Source: Parabacteroides sp. An277
Lineage (GTDB): Bacteria > Bacteroidota > Bacteroidia > Bacteroidales > Tannerellaceae
Length of the DNA: 64,000 nucleotides
Direction: 5' to 3'
NCBI RefSeq assembly: GCF_002159645.1
Contig: NZ_NFJB01000012.1
Span: 1-64,000, forward strand
In this document: in pieces, positions 8,709 through 16,032 of the stretch
Layout of the letters: every line of letters starts with the position of its first letter
Numbering within the stretch: position 1 is the first letter of the stretch
Made by a program: the position numbers and the translations under genes
Notes under the pieces: generated by a model
Told to the model about the DNA's origin: nothing
The model's database searches: none
The model's input: only the letters and a program-made list of their open reading frames with translations

Positions 8709-9215
8709 ATGAAAAGGATAACTATATTATTAAGTTTGTTGTGTATATGTCTGGGCGCGGTTGCCCAGACGCAACGCGGCCATTCGTCGGTTGGTTTCAA
8801 CGTCGGGTACGGTTTTGAATCGGAGAATGCTACGTTAGGTGTCGATTACCGCTATTGTATCACCGATGAAGTACGCATTGCTCCTTCGTTGACCTATTTT
8901 GTGAAGGCCGACGATTTGAGTGCGGTGGCTATCGACTTGAATGCGCATTATGTCATTAAGTTGAGCGACGTATTCGGGTTCTATCCGTTGGCTGGCGTGG
9001 ATTTGGCGTTTTGGAAATTGCATCACGTGGCGCATGTCAACGATTTCGGGAAGGTAAAAGATTCGAGTACGGAGACCCGCTTGGGGGTGAATGTGGGTAT
9101 CGGTGGAGAAATCTACGCGACCGAGCAGCTCTCGTTGGGCTTGGAGGTCAAATATAATATCGTGAAGGATATCGACCAGGCGTTGTTAGCGCTGCGCGTG
9201 GGTTATAGCTTCTAA
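8709..9215 (+). CDS. outer-membrane beta-barrel protein (porin-like)
   Basis: 168 residues with a signal peptide (MKRITILLSLLCICLGAVAQ) followed by alternating aromatic/hydrophobic strands: SSVGFNVGYGFESENATLGVDYRY, RIAPSLTYFV, LGVNVGIGGEIYA, and a final strand LALRVGYSF that ends in Phe, the usual outer-membrane insertion signal. No enzyme motif. It is followed by a strong terminator at 9220-9270. Function unknown beyond being a small 8-strand-type barrel. Confidence 0.8.
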   Translation: MKRITILLSLLCICLGAVAQTQRGHSSVGFNVGYGFESENATLGVDYRYCITDEVRIAPSLTYFVKADDLSAVAIDLNAHYVIKLSDVFGFYPLAGVDLAFWKLHHVAHVNDFGKVKDSSTETRLGVNVGIGGEIYATEQLSLGLEVKYNIVKDIDQALLALRVGYSF

Positions 9216-9219
9216 TCCA

Positions 9220-9270
9220 AGGGCCACCGGGGGAACATGCGCATCCTTCCCGGTGGCCCTTTTCTTTTTT
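9220..9270. terminator. strong hairpin terminator between convergent genes
   Basis: The 12-bp stem AGGGCCACCGGG (9220-9231) / CCCGGTGGCCCT (9249-9260) is followed by TTTCTTTTTT on the plus strand. It ends the barrel gene and lies just past the ACT-protein stop on the other strand. Confidence 0.9.
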
Positions 9271-9273
9271 CCT

Positions 9274-9702
9274 TTAATTGAACTTCAGCAAATCATTCTC
9301 GCACAAATAATCCAGGTTCTGGCGGCGGATTACCTCGCGCGCTGCCTCCCGGTTGTTGGTCCGGAGTATCAGAATGGATTTCTCGCCTGCCGAGAAGCAA
9401 TACATATATTCAATCGTGAGGCCTGCCTTCGTGAAAGCCTGGAGCGTACGGGCGAAACCGGCGGCTTCAGAGTGCGTCACGATGGCCAGCACGTCGCTCA
9501 GGTTCGCGCTCACGTTGTGTTCCTTCAAAAGGGCATACGCACGTTGCGGGTCGTTCACGATAATGCGCAAGATACCGTATTCCGACGTGTCGGCGACGGT
9601 CGCGGCAATGATACGGATGTTGGCTTCGGCCAAGAGCATCAATATCTCGGTCAAAGTCCCGTATTTGTTTTCCAAAAAGATTGAAATTTGATTGACGGTC
9701 AT
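9274..9702 (-). CDS. ACT domain protein
   Basis: 142 residues containing two ACT-like beta-alpha-beta modules: ISIFLENKYGTLTEILMLLAEANIRI at about 6-31 and DVLAIVTHSEAAGFARTLQAFTKAGLTIEYMYCF at about 68-101. Such proteins bind amino acids and usually act as regulators. It starts 27 bases after the PaaK-type ligase stop and so is the second gene of that operon, an arrangement seen repeatedly in anaerobes that handle aryl acids. Specific ligand not visible. Confidence 0.82.
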   Translation of the reverse strand: MTVNQISIFLENKYGTLTEILMLLAEANIRIIAATVADTSEYGILRIIVNDPQRAYALLKEHNVSANLSDVLAIVTHSEAAGFARTLQAFTKAGLTIEYMYCFSAGEKSILILRTNNREAAREVIRRQNLDYLCENDLLKFN

Positions 9703-9729
9703 AGTATTTCGTTTTAATGGGTTGTTTTG

Positions 9730-11040
9730 TTAGCTTAACTTTCGCAAATCCTTTACGCGGACGGCTTTTCCGCCTTCGGGCGCCGGGAGCGAGCCTTTCG
9801 CTACCAGTTTGACACGCGGCGTGAGCAGGAGTTCGTCTTTCAGTTGTCGGGTGACTTCCTTCTCCAGCCGTTGCAACGTGCTGAAATCGTCGGTAAAGAG
9901 GTCGCTCAGTTCCACTTCTATCATCATCTCGTCGTTATAGCCTACGGTTTCGATGGTAATCAGGTAGTTGCTGCCCAGCTCTTTGAACTTCATCAGTATC
10001 TTTTCGATTTGGGTCGGGAATAGGTTCACGCCCTTCAGGATAATCATGTCGTCGCTCCGTCCTTTGAAGCGTGCCAAGCGGCGGTGTGTCCGTCCGCACG
10101 GGCAATCGCCGGGGAGGAAGCACGTCAGGTCTCGCGTCCGGTAGCGGAGGAGCGGCATCGCTTCACGGTTGATGGTCGTGAGTACCAGCTCGCCCACCTC
10201 ACCGTCGGGCACCGGTTCGAGCGTTACCGGGTCGATAATCTCCGGAATCACGTAATCTTCCCAGATATGCAGCCCGTTTTGCTCCTTGCATTCGAAGGCG
10301 ACGCCCGGTCCGTTCATTTCCGACATGCCGAAGCAGTTGTATGCCTTTACGCCCAGCAGTTTCTCGATGCGTTTGCGTTGCTCTTCCGAATGCGGCTCGG
10401 CCCCGATGCACACCGTGTGTAGCTTCGTGTCGCGATGCGGGTCGATGCCCTCTTCATACATTACTTCGGCCAGGCGCGTGGCGTAGCTGGGGATGATATG
10501 CAAGCAGGTCGTGCCAAAATCCGTAATGAACTTGATTTGCCGCTTCGTATTGCCGGCTGCTGCGGGGACGGTCAGCGCGCCCAGCCGCTCGGCGCCGTAT
10601 TGGAACCCTAATCCGCCTGTAAACATGCCGTAGCCCGAGGTATTTTGGAAAACATCCGTATCGCGCAGTCCTACCATATACATACAGCGCGCTACCTGGT
10701 TAGCCCATTGGTCCAAATCCTTCGCCGAATGGAGGACAACCGTCGGGTTGCCGGTCGTGCCGCTCGAGGAATGGATGCGGACGCACTCGCGGAGTGGAAT
10801 CGCCACCAGCCCGAAGGGATAATGGGCGCGGAGGTCGTCCTTCGTCGTGAACGGAATCTTCCGCAGGTCGTCCAGCGTTTGGATGGAGTCGGCCGTCAGC
10901 CCCTGCTGCTTAAACACTTCTTGATAAAAGGGGGATTTCAGCGCCTGTTGCACGGTTTCCTTCAGCCGTTCCGTCTGGAGTCGTTCCAAGTCGGGGCGCT
11001 TCATTGTCTCGAGTTCTTCTTGCCAATATTCTTGATTCAT
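9730..11040 (-). CDS. paaK: phenylacetate-CoA ligase family protein
   Basis: 436 residues, the normal length for this AMP-forming ligase. It activates phenylacetate or a related aryl acid to its CoA thioester. Seen: the ATP-binding P-loop-like RIHSSSGTTGNPTVVLHS near residues 90-107, YGMFTGGLGFQYGAE, CIGAEPHSEEQRKRIEKLLGVKAYNCFGMSEMNGPGV near 212-250, LLRYRTRDLTCFLPGDCPCGRTHRRLARFKGRSDDMIILKGVNLFPTQIE near 296-345. The paired ACT protein lies downstream. In anaerobes such ligases often work with 2-oxoacid:ferredoxin oxidoreductases in reverse or forward aromatic amino-acid metabolism, but no such oxidoreductase is in this window. Confidence 0.9.
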   Translation of the reverse strand: MNQEYWQEELETMKRPDLERLQTERLKETVQQALKSPFYQEVFKQQGLTADSIQTLDDLRKIPFTTKDDLRAHYPFGLVAIPLRECVRIHSSSGTTGNPTVVLHSAKDLDQWANQVARCMYMVGLRDTDVFQNTSGYGMFTGGLGFQYGAERLGALTVPAAAGNTKRQIKFITDFGTTCLHIIPSYATRLAEVMYEEGIDPHRDTKLHTVCIGAEPHSEEQRKRIEKLLGVKAYNCFGMSEMNGPGVAFECKEQNGLHIWEDYVIPEIIDPVTLEPVPDGEVGELVLTTINREAMPLLRYRTRDLTCFLPGDCPCGRTHRRLARFKGRSDDMIILKGVNLFPTQIEKILMKFKELGSNYLITIETVGYNDEMMIEVELSDLFTDDFSTLQRLEKEVTRQLKDELLLTPRVKLVAKGSLPAPEGGKAVRVKDLRKLS

Positions 11041-11151
11041 GGCTCTTGTTCTTATCGATTTAATGTAAAAAATAAGTGTAGTGTTTTTATTTCGTTTGCA
11101 ATATTACGGAAAAAAACGATACGATGTTCCCTTTTGCCCCCTCAATTTCAC

Positions 11152-11559
11152 TTTTTACCCATAGAGGTCACGCTCTCGTTCGAGGGATTGCAGCACTTTA
11201 CCAGCGCTACGCTCTACGATGCGGAAGAGCGGACGGAGACGCCGCTCCGGGAAGGTATGACGCTAAGTGTTCCTGCCAATACCAGCGGCCGTTATTTCCT
11301 CCGTGCCGGTACGCCGACAGGAAATGAAGTCCTCAACGCAAGCGATATCCAAATCTATACACTTTCGGGCAACCGCGTGATGGTAGCTTCTGCAACGCCG
11401 TTGAAGGACATCCGTGTCTACAACCTGAGCGGCGCGCTGATGAAGCACGTGCAGGCCGGTGTTTGCAGCTTCGAGCTTTACCTGCCGGATGGTATCTATA
11501 TCGTGAAGGCAGAGAACGCGAATGGCGAAGTCGAGACGGCAAAGGTAGCGGTACGATAG
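11152..11559 (+). pseudogene. remnant of a secreted protein: C-terminal sorting-type domain
   Basis: An open reading stretch ending at 11559 reads like the tail of a larger exported protein but has no plausible start or signal peptide. It contains LSFEGLQHFTSATLYDAEE, then LREGMTLSVPANTSGRYFLRAG, then IYTLSGNRVMVA and IRVYNLSGALMKHV, ending PDGIYIVKAENANGEVETAKVAVR-like. The last ~70 residues fit a type IX secretion C-terminal sorting domain or the related DUF6383-type tail. Compare the end of the 1530-residue protein at 30244 (CEVYGMDGRLRHIG ... GVQIVKAYFKDG). The upstream part seems deleted. The PaaK gene starts on the other strand about 110 bases away. Confidence 0.6.
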
Positions 11560-11579
11560 AAGTGAAATAAGTGGGCACA

Positions 11580-11642
11580 GCACCGAGACACGGAGCTTTT
11601 AATTGTTTATTATTAACTTTTAATTGCCTCCGTGTCGGGTGC
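11580..11642. repeat. inverted repeat with ACACGGAG arms
   Basis: GCACCGAGACACGGAG (11580-11595) and CTCCGTGTCGGGTGC (11628-11642) are near-perfect reverse complements around a 32-bp AT-rich loop that contains CTTTTAATTG twice. It could act as a terminator for the remnant or be a dispersed palindromic element. A third type of intergenic palindrome in this window. Confidence 0.6.
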
Positions 11643-11705
11643 CAAAGTGCTTTGCCTTGCTGCATTAAGCGGTCGTTATATATTGTTTGTTTCGCAAAGA
11701 GTTGC

Positions 11706-11713
11706 TATATTTG
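11706..11713 (+). promoter_or_regulatory. -7 promoter box upstream of the leader ORF and AraC gene
   Basis: TATATTTG matches TAnnTTTG. It is about 40 bases before a possible 37-codon leader ORF and 158 bases before the AraC start, leaving a long leader in the regulator's transcript. Confidence 0.5.
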
Positions 11714-11753
11714 CGCCATCACTAGTAACTAATAAAACAAAATGGAATAAATT

Positions 11754-11867
11754 ATGGAAAACATGAAAATGAATGCGAACCCCCGCGGGGTGGCGGGTAA
11801 ACACCTTTTATTCAATAAGATAAAGAATATAATATTCGAAACAGGTGGGGTGAACGTTAATTCTTGA
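11754..11867 (+). CDS. possible 37-residue leader peptide upstream of AraC regulator
   Basis: ATG at 11754 opens 37 codons ending with TGA at 11865-11867, three bases before the AraC-family ATG at 11871. The peptide starts MENMKMNANPRGVAGKHL and continues with a basic/hydrophobic section (FNKIKNIIFETGGVNVNS). No signal peptide is evident. Placement between the promoter and the regulator, with a stop next to the regulator's start, would permit translational coupling or attenuation. It may be chance; conservation in relatives would decide. Confidence 0.4.
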   Translation: MENMKMNANPRGVAGKHLLFNKIKNIIFETGGVNVNS

Positions 11868-11870
11868 ACA

Positions 11871-12719
11871 ATGGCAGGTTCTTTAAAAGAGCACTTGGCG
11901 TGTAGCAGGTACGTGCCAAGCGGGGCGAATGCTGTGTTCAAAGTATTCCGTTATCCCAAAGAGGAGAGGCTTCCAAGTGGGAGCGTTTTGCATTCTTCCC
12001 TCTTTTTTGTATTGGAAGGTTCGGTCCATTTGGTCGACGATGTTTTTTCGGAGCAAGCCGTGCCGGCGGGCGAGTTTTTCTTGTTGACGAAAGGAACGTA
12101 CGTAAAAGGGCGTGCGGCGCAAGGTTCGCTTGTCATTCGTTGCTTTTTTAGCAAAGAAATGCAGCTTTGCAATCGCTTCTCGTTGGAGCAATTGGGCGCT
12201 TTTGTGGCTGATAAGGCGACGTGTTCGTTTGCCACGCTTCCGATATGTGAACGGCTCGACGAGTTTCTTCGCCTGACGGTTCGCTATTTAGATGATGGCC
12301 TAAGTTGTATGCATTTCCACCAAGGGAAACGCAATGAATTGTTTTGGCTTTTGCGTGGCTATTATTCGAAGGAGGATTTGGCAAAGCTTTTCTATCCGTT
12401 ATTGAATACGGACTTGGATTTCCGTGATTTTGTGGTCGAGAATTATAAGAAGGCGAAAGACGTGAAGGAGCTTTCCGCTTTGGCGCATCAATCGCTTTCG
12501 ACGTTCAACCGGCATTTCAAGAAAGCGTTTGGAATACCGGCGGCCGAATGGATTGAAAAGGAAAAGGCGAAAGACTTGTATCGTGAAATCTGCATAACAG
12601 ACCGTCCCTTTTCCGAGATAGCCGACGAGTACAATTTCTCGTCCGCTTCTTATTTCACTACCTTCTGCAAACGTCATTTCGGGAAGACACCGAAAGAGTT
12701 ACGGGAAGGCGGGAAGTAG
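11871..12719 (+). CDS. AraC-family transcriptional regulator of the fimbrial locus
   Basis: 282 residues. The N-terminal ~150 residues form a cupin-like sensing region (FFVLEGSVHLVDDVFSEQAVPAGEFFLLTKGTY). The C-terminal ~100 residues contain two helix-turn-helix motifs typical of AraC: VKELSALAHQSLSTFNRHFKKAFG at about 202-225 and FSEIADEYNFSSASYFTTFCKRHFGKTPKELR at about 246-277. An AraC regulator in front of DUF3575 and Mfa-like genes is the usual layout of Bacteroidales fimbrial loci, so it probably controls the genes downstream. It is followed by a hairpin and a new promoter at 12881. Confidence 0.9.
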   Translation: MAGSLKEHLACSRYVPSGANAVFKVFRYPKEERLPSGSVLHSSLFFVLEGSVHLVDDVFSEQAVPAGEFFLLTKGTYVKGRAAQGSLVIRCFFSKEMQLCNRFSLEQLGAFVADKATCSFATLPICERLDEFLRLTVRYLDDGLSCMHFHQGKRNELFWLLRGYYSKEDLAKLFYPLLNTDLDFRDFVVENYKKAKDVKELSALAHQSLSTFNRHFKKAFGIPAAEWIEKEKAKDLYREICITDRPFSEIADEYNFSSASYFTTFCKRHFGKTPKELREGGK

Positions 12720-12730
12720 GATGATAGAAA

Positions 12731-12773
12731 GCATTCGTAATCCGTTGGCCGATGGCGGGCGGATTGCGAATGT
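12731..12773 (+). terminator. hairpin after the AraC gene
   Basis: GCATTCGTAATCCG (12731-12744) pairs with CGGATTGCGAATGT (12760-12773), followed by TTATATATAG rather than a pure U tract. Probable terminator, separating AraC from the structural genes. Confidence 0.6.
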
Positions 12774-12880
12774 TTATATATAGTAAGAGAAACCTCCTTC
12801 TATTTCTTCCTTGGGGCAGATTGACTTAAAAGTGAAATTTTTTGACTAATTATTGCAAGCCCTGAACGATGAATCCCCTA

Positions 12881-12888
12881 TACCTTTG
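12881..12888 (+). promoter_or_regulatory. -7 promoter box of the fimbrial operon
   Basis: TACCTTTG matches TAnnTTTG, about 20 bases before the DUF3575 gene. TTG at 12853-12855 is a possible but loosely spaced -33 element. Confidence 0.6.
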
Positions 12889-12908
12889 CGGTCGAAAATA
12901 AAAGTGAA

Positions 12909-13454
12909 ATGAAAAGTAAACGCTTATTACTATTTTCTGGATGTATGCTTCTGGCTTTGGCTGGCGAAGTGAAAGCGCAAAAGGTGGCGGTCAAGACGAA
13001 CGCACTCTATTGGGCAACCACGACGCCGAACGTAGGATTGGAGTTTGCCACGCGCAACGACCGCATTACGTTCAACGTGCTCGGCGCCTACAATCCTTGG
13101 ACGTTCAAAGACGACAAGAAGATGCGTACCTGGTTCGTGCAACCCGAAGTGCGTTATTGGCTTTGCGAGAAGTTCGAGGGGCATTATCTGGGCGTCCATC
13201 TGCACGGCGCGCAATTCTTCGGCGGCTTCCACGACAAGCGTTACGACGGTTATTTGGCAGGTGGCGGTATCGCGTATGGGTATAATTGGATCCTTTCGCC
13301 GCATTGGAATCTGGAAGCCTCGATTGGCGTCGGTTATGCTCGCTTGTGGTATAAGGAAAGCCCGCGTATCCCGTGCGAAAAGTGTTACGAAAACAAACAT
13401 AAGAATTACATAGGGCCGACGCAAGCTGCCCTCTCGTTGGTGTATCTGTTCTAA
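12909..13454 (+). CDS. DUF3575 family outer-membrane-type protein
   Basis: 181 residues with signal peptide (MKSKRLLLFSGCMLLALAGEVKAQ). The body, VAVKTNALYWATTTPNVGLEFATRNDRITFN, then YNPWTFKDDKKMRTWFVQPEVRYWLCEKFEGHYLGVHLHGAQF and ending LSLVYLF, is the DUF3575 pattern: a small beta-barrel ending in Phe. In Bacteroidales this family is nearly always the first structural gene of Mfa-type fimbrial loci, where it probably helps in outer-membrane assembly or anchoring. The next gene begins 13 bases after its stop. Confidence 0.88.
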   Translation: MKSKRLLLFSGCMLLALAGEVKAQKVAVKTNALYWATTTPNVGLEFATRNDRITFNVLGAYNPWTFKDDKKMRTWFVQPEVRYWLCEKFEGHYLGVHLHGAQFFGGFHDKRYDGYLAGGGIAYGYNWILSPHWNLEASIGVGYARLWYKESPRIPCEKCYENKHKNYIGPTQAALSLVYLF

Positions 13455-13467
13455 GCTTATATAATAT

Positions 13468-14922
13468 ATGTATATGATGACAATGAATAAGACATATGGG
13501 ATAGCAAGTATGTGCGGCGGTTTGCTCGTGTTTGCGCTTTCAGGCTGCGCTACGCATCCAAAAGGACAGATGGCCGTTCGTCCTGAAGTGGCGAAGGTGT
13601 TGCCTGATGCCAACCGGCAAGTGCGGCTCGACCTTTCTTTCCGTATCCCGGCGGACTACTTTACCAAACGGAGCCGCCTTTTCCTGACCCCATGCTTGAT
13701 GGTGGGCGATTCGGTCGTGCAAGCGTATGAACCGCTCGTGCTCGACGCGGCTATTTACCGCAAGAAGATGGCTCGTCTGGAAGTATTGGAAGATTACAAC
13801 GACCCGTATGCGGAACAGGCCGTTCCGGTAGACAATGCCGAGGCTTTCCGCATACAATATAAGGATACGCTTCTTTTGCCGGAAGATGTAAATGCAGGCA
13901 AGATCTTTGCCATCGCTTCTACGGACGGGTGCGGCGAGTGTTCGGGCGTCGATACCTTGTTAATCGCTACGATAGACGATCCGCTCTCGCGCCTCACGGA
14001 TACTTGGCGTGTGGCGGAACCGAAGTTCGTCGTCCGTCCGAAAGTGCGCGATGGGGAAGGCAAGGCGCATCTCCAGTTTGCCCTCAATCGTTTTGACATG
14101 AATCCCGAACTGGGCAACAACCGGCAGGAGATGGAACAGATGATGCGCGTCTTGCGCCCTGTCTTGCAGGATTCGCTCTCGACGCTCGACCACCTCTCAA
14201 TTACGGGCGTCGCTTCGGCAGACGGTCCGTTGAAGCTCAATACCGATTTGGCACGCAACCGCGCGACGGCCGCTAAAGATTGGTTGGTAAACCGTTTGCG
14301 CCTGTCTGCTTCGGCCGCTCGGAAGATCACGGTCGATTCGCGGCCCGAAGGTTGGATGCCGGTGGTCGATGCCATGCGCCGGGCGGGCGATCCGGATGCC
14401 GATGCGGTGGAAGCCATCGTCGATAAGTACGCCGGCCGGGGCGACGACGTGCAGGAAACCTACATCCGCCGCCTCCCGTGTTGGGACAAAGTACGCGATA
14501 CCTATTTGCAGCGGGACCGCGTCGTGGAATACCGCTACTCGTACACAGTGAAGAGCTTCACCTCCGACGCGGAAATGCTCCGCCTTTACCGTACGCGCCC
14601 CGACGCTTTCAACGAGGAAGAGCTCCTTCGCGTCTCGACCTTGGTTAAGACGGAAGCCGCGCGGAAGGAAGTCTACCAGACCGTGTTGCGCTTCTTCCCC
14701 CGTTCGGCAGTAGCGGCAAACAACCTGGCGCTTATTTACCTGGCCGAGGGCAATGCCTCGGAAGCGGAAGCGCTCTGGCGCCAAGCGTCGGCGCAATCGG
14801 AAGAGGCGCGCTATAACTTGGGCTTGCTCCTGGCCAAAGAGCGGAAGCTGGACGAGGCCGTCCGCCTCCTCGCTCCGTTCGACGACGAGAACGCCCGCAT
14901 CGTTAAAAGCATACAAGAATGA
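13468..14922 (+). CDS. OmpA-like/TPR lipoprotein of the fimbrial locus (DUF3868-type)
   Basis: 484 residues. A signal peptide ends in the lipobox LSGC (Cys about 27 from the first Met), so it is a lipoprotein. Residues about 40-190 form an N-terminal region like those of DUF3868 proteins. Residues about 210-380 contain an OmpA-like peptidoglycan-binding pattern, LSITGVASADGPLKLNTDLARNRATAAKDWL. The last ~100 residues are TPR-like (VAANNLALIYLAEGNASEAEALWRQASAQ, ARYNLGLLLAKERKLDEAVRLL). It could tether the fimbrial apparatus to the wall. The GC-rich stop overlaps the following start by 4 bases (ATGA), implying translational coupling. Several nearby ATGs make the exact start uncertain (13468, 13474, 13483). 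Confidence 0.78.
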   Translation: MYMMTMNKTYGIASMCGGLLVFALSGCATHPKGQMAVRPEVAKVLPDANRQVRLDLSFRIPADYFTKRSRLFLTPCLMVGDSVVQAYEPLVLDAAIYRKKMARLEVLEDYNDPYAEQAVPVDNAEAFRIQYKDTLLLPEDVNAGKIFAIASTDGCGECSGVDTLLIATIDDPLSRLTDTWRVAEPKFVVRPKVRDGEGKAHLQFALNRFDMNPELGNNRQEMEQMMRVLRPVLQDSLSTLDHLSITGVASADGPLKLNTDLARNRATAAKDWLVNRLRLSASAARKITVDSRPEGWMPVVDAMRRAGDPDADAVEAIVDKYAGRGDDVQETYIRRLPCWDKVRDTYLQRDRVVEYRYSYTVKSFTSDAEMLRLYRTRPDAFNEEELLRVSTLVKTEAARKEVYQTVLRFFPRSAVAANNLALIYLAEGNASEAEALWRQASAQSEEARYNLGLLLAKERKLDEAVRLLAPFDDENARIVKSIQE

Positions 14923-15986
14923 GGAATTATTTATTTTACATAGTGTTTTGTTTGGCATTCGCCTCTTGCATCCGCGACGAGATTCAGCCTTGTCCGCCTT
15001 TGCAAGTGCGCATCGCGGTGAAGGACAAGAACTACTTCAATATCCACGAGGTGGCGCGGTTGGGTTATGCCGAGAAGCTGGCGGAGGATTTGCCCTTCCG
15101 CGAATACGTCTCCACGCTTTATTACATACTGACGAATGCCGAGACGGGCGAGACCGTCGTGGAGCAACCGCTTATGACGCTCACCTCGGGCGATGCGGTG
15201 CTTCCCGTCTCCTTCCCGCAGGAGATGCCGTTTGGCGAGTACGTCCTCACCGTCTGGGGCAATATGCAGAGTATGCGCCCCTTGGCGGACGACGCGACGG
15301 CTTCGGATTTGCACCTCTACAATGCGGAGGGTAACGACGTCTATGTGTCGACCGATACGCTCCTCTACGACGTTTCCCATTTCGAGTACCAAGTCGAGCT
15401 GGAGCGCGTCAAGGGCAAGTTGATTGTCGAGGCGGAAAACCTGCCCGACCACATCGACTATTCGACCAAGGAGATTTCCAACGTCTATGCCTACATCACC
15501 GCCAGCCTTCAGTACGGGCGGGAGACTTCTGTGCGTACCGACACGCTTTGGCAGGAGCCGAACCGCATCCTGACCGAGACGCTCCTTTGCCCTTCGACGG
15601 ACATCGACGCCTCGACGCTCAGTGTCAACTTCTACGCCACGGGTCGCGGTTTGCGTGCCGAATCGTCGCCCAACTGGATTGCGCCCGAGGATGTGCAAAT
15701 ATCCATGCTCCGCAACACGATTACCATCCTGCGCTACGTCTATGTGAGCGGCGGTACGGATATTCCTAATCCGCCTGACCCAGGTCCCGATCCGGATGAA
15801 CCTGACCCCGACGAGCCAGACGAACCCGATAATCCCGATGAACCGGATAATCCGGACAATCCTAATCCCGATGTCCCAGATATTCCGGAAGAACCTGATC
15901 CGGGTGGCGATGGGAATAGTAAGTTCAAGCTCTATGTCTTGATTAATGATAATTGGGAAACAGACCATGAGATGGGAATTGACTAA
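14919..15986 (+). CDS. FimB/Mfa2-like fimbrial lipoprotein with pilin-like tail
   Basis: 355 residues. The signal ends in the lipobox FASC, followed by IRDEIQPCPPLQVRI, the CxxD-xx-PCP start typical of FimB/Mfa2 anchors. The beta-sandwich body includes LTVWGNMQ and ERVKGKLIVEAENLPDHIDY. From about residue 285 an acidic Pro/Asp/Glu-rich linker of DPDEP/DNPDEP repeats leads to a terminal strand KFKLYVLINDNWETDHEMGID. That tail is nearly shared with the next gene's pilin (KIKINDNWEIIHDMVID), which is odd for an anchor. Expected role: cell-proximal anchor and length control of the fimbria. Starts inside the preceding stop (4-bp overlap). Confidence 0.85.
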   Translation: MRNYLFYIVFCLAFASCIRDEIQPCPPLQVRIAVKDKNYFNIHEVARLGYAEKLAEDLPFREYVSTLYYILTNAETGETVVEQPLMTLTSGDAVLPVSFPQEMPFGEYVLTVWGNMQSMRPLADDATASDLHLYNAEGNDVYVSTDTLLYDVSHFEYQVELERVKGKLIVEAENLPDHIDYSTKEISNVYAYITASLQYGRETSVRTDTLWQEPNRILTETLLCPSTDIDASTLSVNFYATGRGLRAESSPNWIAPEDVQISMLRNTITILRYVYVSGGTDIPNPPDPGPDPDEPDPDEPDEPDNPDEPDNPDNPNPDVPDIPEEPDPGGDGNSKFKLYVLINDNWETDHEMGID

Positions 15987-16032
15987 TAAAATATATTGTA
16001 TTAAATTATATGTTTAATTAAATCATTTGAAA

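Noticed and set aside
11729..11941. minus-strand 70-codon ORF upstream of AraC
   Set aside because: It overlaps the AraC start and leader region in antisense and its composition looks random.
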